DNA of 64,000 bases, from positions 124,001 to 188,000 of the IMG/VR virus record IMGVR_UViG_3300032236_001859; one strand, written 5' to 3'. Every line of letters begins with the position of its first letter. Position 1 is the first letter of the stretch. Below the pieces are notes generated by a model. It did not search any database. It was not told the origin of the DNA and saw nothing but the letters and a program-made list of their open reading frames with translations. This DNA comes from a virus. Both the position numbers and the translations under genes were made by a program. This document shows positions 16,137 through 24,000 of this stretch, in pieces.

Positions 16137-18041
16137 TTAGCGAGGGGATCGCGGAGGGGAAGTCGGTAGCGGCGGCGTGCCATAAGCCCCAGTGGTCTTC
16201 AGGGTATCACCGAAACCGGTGGCCTTGGCAAGGGCGGGGACATAGCTGGTTGAGTTGGGATCGGATACCCTGGAGCGGTGCACGCTGTCAAGGAACCCTG
16301 ACGAGGTATAGAAACCGGAGAGCCTGGTCTGCCAGTCATTGTCATTGTAGACCCCCATGACCCCACGTTGCATCACGGGCTGGAAGTCGGGGTCATCATC
16401 ATGGGCATCGACATCCTTGATCCCCCACTTCTGGAGATCGGCGGATACCTTCTTGGTCACCCGGGTCCCCGGGGTGTAGTGAAGCACGGGCTCCTCGAGA
16501 TACTTCCCAACCGCCGAGTTCGGGGCTACCCGCTTGGTACCCGCTCTGGCCTTGTAGGCCCCGGCTACCGAGTTGTAGGAGGCAACATCATCGACGACGT
16601 GTTCCCCGATACCATTGGGGTTGGTGACCTTGACCCAGTTGAGTAAGCCGGCGACCACGGTTTCGATGTTCCTGCGATGGGTCTTGATGCCGTGGTTGGT
16701 CAGGGCCTCCTGCAGCATCTCAGCATACCTGCGGCGAGCCTCGCCGATACCGCGAAGCCTGACGAGCTGCTCGGGATGCGGGGCACCATCAGAGATGTCA
16801 TCCCCGGCTTCCAGGGTATCCCCTGGTTTCACCACGGGTTCGATTTCGGGGTGGAGATAGTAATCACGATCCCCCACGGTGACGAACTTGCCGCCCTGGG
16901 GGGCCCCGCGGATCCCCTTGACGACACCATCGACCTCGGCGAGTGGACCCGCCTCTGGGAATGTTTCTGGTGATTCTATAACACGGTTGAGATACTCAAA
17001 ACCCATGCGGAGATTCCGCTTCCCACCAATGACCCCGCTTTTGTGCTTTTCGTTTAAGGTGGCCTGGGATAGAGGGGCTCCAACACTCTGCGCAGCCGAG
17101 ATCCCAATGGGATCCCCGACATTGCTGAGTTCGGTGCGATCCCGACGACCCGCGGCGACACGGGAGACACCGCCGTCCTCAGAGGGCTCCGTCATCGGAC
17201 TGTGGACCAAGATGTCTTCGATGCCATCCTCAGATAACGATTCGAGGATATCCGCGGTGATGCGATCGCCGGCCTTGTGAGCCCCGGCATCCTTGGCGAG
17301 CACAGCACCGATGTTGTCGGCATCGCTGACCTTGGTAGGTAACCCCACGGGTAACCGGGTCATCGGGGGAGTATCTTTGTTGACGACGATGCGATGTGCG
17401 GCATTCGCCAACTTTTTTGACAAAAATCCGGCATCAGCTGTTGACATTTTTACCGCAATCATTCCGCGACGTTGCCCATAGGTCCCCGCCCAGTATTCCA
17501 CGGGATCCAAGCCCTCGCTGAGACTGTGGAGAATGGGAATCGGTACGATTTCATTGCGGTGGTCATTGACCAACCCGGAGGCCCCTCGGATCGCGTTGTA
17601 ATCCGACATCTTGCCGCGAGCACCAGATTTGACCTGGAACCAGTACGGGTTGTTCTCGGCTTCACCGGATTCCTTGAGGGCCTCCTGCATCTTCTCGACC
17701 ATGGGAAACATGACATCAGTGATGGCTTGCTTCTTCGCATCGGGGTCGAGGTCTGAGGTCTCAATGGCCATGACCCTGGAGCGAGCCCGCTGGATCAGCT
17801 TTTTCTCTTTGTCTGTTTTCTTGAGCCCGCTGAGACTGACACTGACGCCCTCGGTGAACGCGGCATCCCTGCCGACATCGTTCATCGTTTTCAGGACTTC
17901 CTTGTAACGCTCGGGGTACTTCTCGGCGACATGCCTAAGAATTGGCATCAGCTCTTTTTTGTCGATGGCTTTACCCCGGATCTGCATATCCGGTGGCAAG
18001 CTGTCATTGAGCAAAAGGGTGCCGACGGTGGTGGGATCCAT
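16137..18041 (-). CDS. rpoC: RNA polymerase beta-prime subunit, C-terminal part (split)
   Basis: 634 residues colinear with the second half of bacterial beta-prime. Residues 4-75 match the region after the active-site domain (TTVGTLLLNDSLPPDM, EGVSVSLSGL). Residues 133-155 contain the SGARG motif (139-143). Residues 176-220 are the bridge helix (YGQRRGMIAVKMSTADAGFL). Residues 309-340 are the trigger-loop region (GDPIGISAAQSVGAPLSQ, then TLNEKH with the conserved His). Residues about 375-500 match the C-terminal domain (GDDISDG, LVRLRGI, then IETVVAGLL). The N-terminal half with DFDGD is on the fused subunit encoded five genes upstream; together they make a complete catalytic core. The gene overlaps the metallopeptidase-like gene start by one base. 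Orthology is clear; virion packaging is inferred from location. Confidence 0.93.
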   Translation of the reverse strand: MDPTTVGTLLLNDSLPPDMQIRGKAIDKKELMPILRHVAEKYPERYKEVLKTMNDVGRDAAFTEGVSVSLSGLKKTDKEKKLIQRARSRVMAIETSDLDPDAKKQAITDVMFPMVEKMQEALKESGEAENNPYWFQVKSGARGKMSDYNAIRGASGLVNDHRNEIVPIPILHSLSEGLDPVEYWAGTYGQRRGMIAVKMSTADAGFLSKKLANAAHRIVVNKDTPPMTRLPVGLPTKVSDADNIGAVLAKDAGAHKAGDRITADILESLSEDGIEDILVHSPMTEPSEDGGVSRVAAGRRDRTELSNVGDPIGISAAQSVGAPLSQATLNEKHKSGVIGGKRNLRMGFEYLNRVIESPETFPEAGPLAEVDGVVKGIRGAPQGGKFVTVGDRDYYLHPEIEPVVKPGDTLEAGDDISDGAPHPEQLVRLRGIGEARRRYAEMLQEALTNHGIKTHRRNIETVVAGLLNWVKVTNPNGIGEHVVDDVASYNSVAGAYKARAGTKRVAPNSAVGKYLEEPVLHYTPGTRVTKKVSADLQKWGIKDVDAHDDDPDFQPVMQRGVMGVYNDNDWQTRLSGFYTSSGFLDSVHRSRVSDPNSTSYVPALAKATGFGDTLKTTGAYGTPPLPTSPPRSPR

Positions 18042-19096
18042 TATGCAACTACCCTGCCATGCGGCATTTTAACCCTATTATTCTCACCGTCCTCACTATC
18101 CCCCTCCTCTGCATCATCTGCAACCGTAAGCGACTTGTACACTAGATATGCAAGAAGACTCGCTGCCCCTACTCCAGCTACACCCACCCCAACGGTGCCG
18201 AGTATATCATTTAGCGTACGCTGAGCTCCTAACGACTTCGGCGCTGGTAATGACCCTGAGCCTAATCCAGAGTCACCTTCAGTCACACTAGATGGGTTTG
18301 TATCTGTCTTAATTAGATTCTGATCTTTATTTTTATCCCCATCTTCTATGTGCCCCAGTATCTGTTGTACTCGTTTGTTGTTCGCTTCCATTCGTTCACG
18401 TATTTGCTCGTTCTGATAGTTATCATACTGCGCACCAACTCCGTTTACTTTTTCGGATTTCAACCAGTCACGGTAGGACTTTGCTAGTGATGTATCCCCT
18501 CGAAGATCACCCATGAATGTCTTAACTGCATCTTCGCGCTGTGCTGGTGTCATATCGGGCTTGAACTGCGGCCCATATTTCGAGATGTGGTCATATATCC
18601 AAGGTGCCCCTGCTGAGCCATTCGGGGGCCTGTCACCATTCGATAATGAGTATGCAGTCTCAGCCACCACCGCTGGAACCTCGGCCTCCATGGTTTCGGT
18701 AGGCATGCGCTCATTGTAGTGCGCCAACTCGTGCATGAGAACGTCATTCTGCGCGCTTTTACCATCTGGTGTGTGCAGCTCAATTTGATGTTCAGACGGA
18801 TACGCATCTGGGCGCAGCCAGTTACGCAAGCTCCATTTCTGGTTTGAATTACCTACGGTGCCTATGGACTGCGTAACATTGGCCTTCCCAGTGTATGGTA
18901 CCTGAACGCTGTCAGGTTTCTTATCAGGCCAATCAGCTGATCGAGTAAATGGTGGAGTAACAACTTTACGGCCCTTTATTATATCATCTCCTGGGATAAC
19001 ATCCCTGCCACCAGTGTAAATCATTTCCGCAGTTCGCTCCAATGTCGCAGCAACCTTAGAGCACAAGAAATGAAGGGCCTGGGCGGGAGTCAACAT
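18041..19096 (-). CDS. HExxH metallopeptidase-like protein with C-terminal membrane anchor
   Basis: 351 residues. The N-terminus carries the recurrent motif (FLCSKVAATLE). Residues 122-126 are HELAH in a helix context (LMHELAHYNERMPTETMEAEV), with Glu residues about 15-20 positions later that could be the third zinc ligand, as in zincin proteases. A Lys/Asp/Asn-rich linker follows. Then comes a Gly/Ala/Leu membrane segment (about 305-325, VGVGVAGVGAASLLAYLVY) followed by KS and a strongly acidic tail. It lies between the two polymerase genes. The region is visibly AT-richer than its surroundings. A zinc protease role is plausible; a structural protein with a chance HExxH cannot be excluded. 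Confidence 0.65.
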   Translation of the reverse strand: MLTPAQALHFLCSKVAATLERTAEMIYTGGRDVIPGDDIIKGRKVVTPPFTRSADWPDKKPDSVQVPYTGKANVTQSIGTVGNSNQKWSLRNWLRPDAYPSEHQIELHTPDGKSAQNDVLMHELAHYNERMPTETMEAEVPAVVAETAYSLSNGDRPPNGSAGAPWIYDHISKYGPQFKPDMTPAQREDAVKTFMGDLRGDTSLAKSYRDWLKSEKVNGVGAQYDNYQNEQIRERMEANNKRVQQILGHIEDGDKNKDQNLIKTDTNPSSVTEGDSGLGSGSLPAPKSLGAQRTLNDILGTVGVGVAGVGAASLLAYLVYKSLTVADDAEEGDSEDGENNRVKMPHGRVVA

Positions 19097-19314
19097 TATC
19101 GACCCCCGGTGCGGATGACCTCAACGGGGGTTGGCGTCAAACCAAGTTTGCGAACCGTGGATGAGAAATCTGACTTCGTGGCATCGGTATGTGCAACCAA
19201 TCCGTTTTCCTCATAGGACAACGCCAGGGGTTGTCCGAAGTCATCTGTAACAATGACCTCGGCAACGCTGATGTGGATCTGGCGTCCATCGGAGAGGCGG
19301 ATGCGGGCGCGCAT
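19096..19314 (-). CDS. Small beta-rich protein
   Basis: 72 residues from MRARIRLSDGRQIHIS. An earlier in-frame ATG lies inside the preceding gene; the ATG at 19314 lies two bases past that gene's TAA and is preferred. The N-terminal half is an SH3-like or small beta-barrel pattern (RARIRLSDGRQIHI, AEVIVTDDFGQPLALSY). No metal ligands or catalytic residues are evident. It overlaps the next gene start by one base. Function unknown; it is part of the tight run between the polymerase genes. Confidence 0.6.
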   Translation of the reverse strand: MRARIRLSDGRQIHISVAEVIVTDDFGQPLALSYEENGLVAHTDATKSDFSSTVRKLGLTPTPVEVIRTGGR

Positions 19315-19315
19315 G

Positions 19316-20233
19316 TTACCTCGATGCCAAAACTGGAGCAGTTGAACTCTGAGGGGCCACTGGGGTATCCGCGAGAACTGGGGCTGTTGCACTCACCGGA
19401 GGCTTTTCGCCATTAACGGTGACAACGCCCTGACCGGCAGCCGGGGTCTTCCCTTTGCCGTAGCCGAGGCCGGCGCGACGATCCATGCCAGGCATCGAGT
19501 ACACGGGTTCCTTCTTCGGAGCACTCGCAGCAGCCTTCGAGAACCCCAGACGAGCCAGGAGTTCCTTGGCCATCTTCACGGTGTTGCCACCGATTGCGCT
19601 GGGGTCGAGTTGGCCACCTAGGGAACCCATGGGGCCCCCACCACCTTGGGGTTGCCCGGAGACCGCACCAACAGTTGCGGCGGCGTCGGCATCTGACTTC
19701 TTGCCCTTGTTCTCTTGTTCCTTCTTCTTGCCTTCTTGTTCGAGATCGAACTCGGCCTGGGCTTGTTCTTTGGTACGCCCTTCGCCGATGGAGGCCATGG
19801 CGCGTTCAACGATGTCCATGACAACGTCGGCTTGGCCACGGGTCACGGCGTCATCAGGGGTTCCCTTGACGTCAGGGGTTCCTGGAGCCGTGGGGTCCGC
19901 ACCTGCGCTGGGGTCGCCACCTGCTGAGGGGTCTTCACCACCGATGGCACCGAGCATGTCGCCACCAGGGGGCATACCACCTGCGGCAGCGGGATCGCCA
20001 CCAGGAGGAGCTCCGGCAGCACTGGGATCACCACCACCAGGTGGCATGCCACCCATGGCAGAGGGATCGCCACCAGGAGGCATCGGAGGGGCCCCTGCAG
20101 CTGCGGGGTCACCCCCAGGAGGTGCACCGCCAGCTGCGGAGGGATCACTGCCCGGAGGTGGTGCTGCTACAAAGGCTCGCTTCTGTGCGAACTCGTTGAG
20201 GCCTCGTTGAAAAAGTCTTGCGGAGATATCCAT
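19316..20233 (-). CDS. Pro/Gly-rich low-complexity virion-type protein
   Basis: 305 residues. A short helical N-terminus (ARLFQRGLNEFAQKRAF) is followed by about 90 residues of PPGGDPSAAGG-type repeats. A helical, Glu/Lys-rich segment with a coiled-coil look follows (EQAQAEFDLEQEGKKKEQ). The C-terminus holds a Lys-x-Ala pair (VKMAKELLARLGFSKAAAS) and an extended Pro/Ala tail. Such glycine/proline repeats are usually flexible linkers. It lies between the two polymerase subunit genes and is probably a virion or assembly protein. No family is recognised. Confidence 0.68.
   Translation of the reverse strand: MDISARLFQRGLNEFAQKRAFVAAPPPGSDPSAAGGAPPGGDPAAAGAPPMPPGGDPSAMGGMPPGGGDPSAAGAPPGGDPAAAGGMPPGGDMLGAIGGEDPSAGGDPSAGADPTAPGTPDVKGTPDDAVTRGQADVVMDIVERAMASIGEGRTKEQAQAEFDLEQEGKKKEQENKGKKSDADAAATVGAVSGQPQGGGGPMGSLGGQLDPSAIGGNTVKMAKELLARLGFSKAAASAPKKEPVYSMPGMDRRAGLGYGKGKTPAAGQGVVTVNGEKPPVSATAPVLADTPVAPQSSTAPVLASR
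19889..20167 (-). repeat. Coding PPGGDP(S/A)AAG repeat tract
   Basis: At least seven imperfect copies of a Pro-Pro-Gly-Gly-Asp-Pro-(Ser/Ala)-Ala unit lie in frame within the preceding protein, spanning about residues 23-115. The DNA repeats track the protein repeat with synonymous variation, so this is an expanded coding linker, not a CRISPR or intergenic repeat. Confidence 0.8.
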
Positions 20234-20283
20234 GTTTCACCTTGGGGAGTCTAGTGTTACTTGACCACACCTTCAATCAAAGT

Positions 20284-21021
20284 TCATAGAAAAGCACTGG
20301 CACCTGGGGGAAGATTCTCAACAGGGGGCGGGGTTGTTGGCTTTGGTGCAGGCCTCACAGCATCACTGATTGCACCCATGCCTTCACGGATCTGGGGTAC
20401 TGCTTTGTCGACATGGGGACCGGCGACATAACCAGCGGCACCACCGGCGAGGGCGGCGAGCAGGGCGTTACGCCACTTATTCTTCTTACTCAGCAGAGCT
20501 GCACCCCCACCAGCCAAGGCTGCACCGGTAACAGCACCGATGTTCGCGGGATCCTTGTAGAACGGAGTCGCCGGAGCGGCATCTTGTGCGGTCTTTCGCC
20601 CAGCGCCTTGAATGGGTTGCAGCTTTGGCTTCACCACTGGAGTCGTCGCCGACTTCGGTGGGTTCTGTGCCTTGAAGAGTTGATTCCGGAAGTCTTCGTT
20701 GATGCCTTTGGTGTTGTCTTCGATAACAGCGGCCTTCTTGGCAATCGCGCTGGCACCAGCTCCGGAAAGAGCACCGAGACCTTCACGGATCTGGGGTACT
20801 GCTTTATCAACATGTGGTCCTGCGACATAACCAGCGGCACCGCCGGCGAGAGCTGCGAGAAGTGCATTACGCCACTTGTTCTTCTTACTCAACAGGGCAG
20901 CACCACTACCACCAATGGCAGCACCAGCGGCGGCTCCGATATTTGCGGGGTCTTGGTAAAACGGGACCTCAGCGGCGGCTACTTTGGTGAGGAGTGCGGC
21001 GAGAAGACGTGTGGACTGCAT
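20284..21021 (-). CDS. Glycine-zipper protein with a duplicated module
   Basis: 245 residues. After a head-type N-terminus (LLAALLTKVAAAEV) there are two near-identical modules, residues 21-86 and 154-219. Each starts FY(Q/K)DPANIGA, contains ALLSKKNKWRNALLAALAGG and ends AGPHVDKAVPQIREG. The Gly/Ala-rich stretches resemble glycine zippers or membrane-associated helices. A Pro/Lys linker separates the copies and the tail is Pro-rich. The gene ends about 50 bases before the PPGGDP protein starts and follows the fused polymerase gene closely. The role is unknown; the duplication is clear. Confidence 0.75.
   Translation of the reverse strand: MQSTRLLAALLTKVAAAEVPFYQDPANIGAAAGAAIGGSGAALLSKKNKWRNALLAALAGGAAGYVAGPHVDKAVPQIREGLGALSGAGASAIAKKAAVIEDNTKGINEDFRNQLFKAQNPPKSATTPVVKPKLQPIQGAGRKTAQDAAPATPFYKDPANIGAVTGAALAGGGAALLSKKNKWRNALLAALAGGAAGYVAGPHVDKAVPQIREGMGAISDAVRPAPKPTTPPPVENLPPGASAFL
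20365..20961 (-). repeat. Two copies of a 66-residue module
   Basis: Copy 1 lies at 20764-20961 and copy 2 at 20365-20562, each encoding the FY(Q/K)DPANIG ... QIREG(L/M)GA(L/I)S module in the same frame. They are nearly identical in protein but diverged at synonymous sites, which suggests an old duplication kept by selection. Confidence 0.85.
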
Positions 21022-21030
21022 GGAGTATTC

Positions 21031-24000
21031 CTACTTGTGGTTATGGGATGACAGGATAACAACTGGATCGGCGACACCAAGATCCCCCCTGAGGTAGGCC
21101 TTGTAGGCATCCTCCTTGGAGGCAAAGGTTCGCGTGGGCTTATCTTTCTTGACATTGGTGGCCAGGTAAAGCCCGGCGAGGTAGTCTTTATCAGGCTTCA
21201 AGTGAACATCGAAATCAGCGGGATGCCAGAGATTCTTCGAGGGCATCATCTTCTCGATGACATCTTGGACAGCGGAATGATGGGATGGCACATGAAGATT
21301 GATCTTGTCGCCATCGAAGTCGAGGTTCGCCCCGGGTTCGACGACCTGGGGGACCCCAATGTTGTTTCCCTTGGAGAGCACTGGCCAGGCCCCCACGTAA
21401 TTGTACCGCTGGAGTGCCGGGGCGCGATCCCAGTAAACCGGGCGTGCCTTCATCTCGGCCTGGAGTTCACGGAGCGCCGCTGGCTTCTGTTCCCGGACAG
21501 CCATGACGGCTTCACGCGCACTCCACCCTGATCTGACGAGGCGACGGATGACATAGGGGCGATACAGGGTCCACGCCATTTCCTTGGGGATCGAGACCTG
21601 ATCCATGTCGAGTTCGGGATCCGGGGTGGCCACCCCGCGCCCCACGGAATCCACGGCTTGACCGAGAACCTTGCGTTGGAAACGCGCAAACTTGGGGGAG
21701 TCGCCAACACCAATGGCGTTCTGGAGAAGTCCTTTGACGCCTTGTTCGACATGCTTGGGGTTGACAGGGGCACCGAGACCAGCCACGGCTTTGGCAGCCG
21801 CATACATGGCCCCGTATTCCTCACCGGCGTCACCAAAGGCCTTCTGGGCATCTGTGTAATTCTTCCCGGACTCCATGAGGTCGTGGTAGAGATAGTTGGC
21901 ATCGTGGATGATGTCCATCTTCCCCGCACGTATAACAGGTCTGAACTTCGGTGGTATAACGGGGATCTTGGAGATCATGAGATCACCGGGATCCACCCCT
22001 GCAGACTTCAAACCACTGAGATAGTTGAGGGCACGGACGTGGACATCACGGGATGACTTCGATCCCGTCTTGACCCCCTGGACGTGCATGGCGATTTCAC
22101 GGTCAACATTGATCCCCTTGAGAGCAGTCTCAATGGCTTCTGGTCCCGTTTTGTCACCAATCTTTTCCTGCCCGCTGAGAACATCGAGGAACTTCTGCTT
22201 GGTGAGCCCAAGGATCCTGATGATGGGTTCTTCCATAACTGGATTCGGGATCTTCTGGGGGAGCTCAATCCTGGTGAAGTGGCGTCCATCGGCACCACCA
22301 GTTTTGGCGAGATCGAAGAGGCCGCCATCCTTGGGCTGCATGGTCTCGAAGTCAAAAGTCTCCGAGCTGGAGACTGAATGCGGGGCCAGGGCGTCGGTGT
22401 CGGCATCCGTCATCGGGGCCAACTTCAGCCGGCCCTGGTTCTCGCGAACATTGACCCCAGCCCCCTTGAGGAGATCGAGGAAGTGACCATGGGCTCCAGA
22501 GGCCTCAGGCATCGCGGGATCCATCCCAAGTTTCACTGAACGCCAGTAGTCGTCATTACGCTGCCCCCTGATGAGCTTGGCGTCCTTGAGAACATTGGTG
22601 GCCCCAGCGCTGAGCAGGCATTGGACACCGAGAAGCGCGATCTTCTTGCTGCCCTCGGGGCCACCCTTGGCAGGGGAATCATCAGAGGTGTAACCCCCGG
22701 TATCACGTGCGGCGAGCCCGGACTCCGCGGTGTGGTGCAACCGCATGAGATGCTGGACCCCAGTGAAGATGCCCTTGATCTTATGACCAGTCTTGGGATC
22801 CGTGACATCGTCGAGTTCAGTGATCCCATTGACCTTGGCCTCATTCAGGGCGAAGTCACCGAGATCATCGTGATCAAAAGATTTGAGAACATACGGCTTC
22901 CCGGTTTTCCTGGCAACCTTACCCAGCAGGGTTTCAGCGAGCACCGAGGGGTTCGCACGAGAGATCACGCCCAAGGAGTTCACGATGATGTCCAGGGGCT
23001 TGCCATCCGGACCAATAGGCATCTCACCATCGGGTACGATCTGGGAGACCACACCCTTGTTGCCGTAACGTGCGGTGAGCTTGGATCCCTCAGTCATGGG
23101 CTCCACGCTGGAGATCATGACCTTGATCCCCTTGCGGGTTCTCACGACATCAGTGACCTGGCCGGGAGTCGAGTGATCCCAGGTCTGCGAGGCATCGGCG
23201 AATGCAGACCTCGCCGAGGGGGTAACAACCCCACCAGGTCTCGGGGTCTTCTTGCGCACCGCGAGGAGCACGGGATCCCCGGGCTGCACAATGGCACCCT
23301 CTTTGATCACTCCGTCATCATCAATACTCGAGATCTGCTCTGGTTTATACTTGCCTTGGAAGATCGAGGAGTAATCCGCTTTCTTCGTGGAATGAATGTG
23401 CTTGTCGAGTTCGAGCTCATGTTTGTAGGCATGCTGGGATGACAGTCGTCGAGCCGTGGACTCCGAGATCTTGAAGCCGTCTTCATAGGTGTGCCCGGAG
23501 CCCACCATGTAGCCCACGTTGAAGTTGGCCCCCATGGTGGCCTGACCCTTGTCATCAGTAAAGTTCGACTTCGCTAGGACATCACCTGGCTTGAAGGCGT
23601 CGCCTTCTCGGACCAATGGAGTGTTATGCAAACTTGTTTTACGCGCCAAGGGGTAGTTGTTATACAATTCGTGGCGCTCTTTTTTGCCACCGGCGTAGAC
23701 GACATCGATGTGGTCTGGTGTTACCGCAACAACACGGCCAGGGGCCTTGGCCTTCACGGCACCCATCCAGACCCCCATGGAATCATGTATTGAGTTACCA
23801 TCGGGGTTCGAGGCCTGGACTAAGGGGGCCTCAGGTGATTGTAATGGGAGGGCCTGTGACGTGTTATGAACTACTACACACGCACCACACATAAACACAT
23901 TATCTTCCATGTCCAAGTCATACACGTACGTATATTGTTTCACATCTAATTCTTCTATGGACTCTACACGATCCCACCACACATCCGAGTCTAACCACGC

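Noticed and set aside
19889-20167. Direct repeats that could suggest a CRISPR or tandem DNA array
   Set aside because: They encode in-frame PPGGDP repeats within a protein and vary at synonymous sites.
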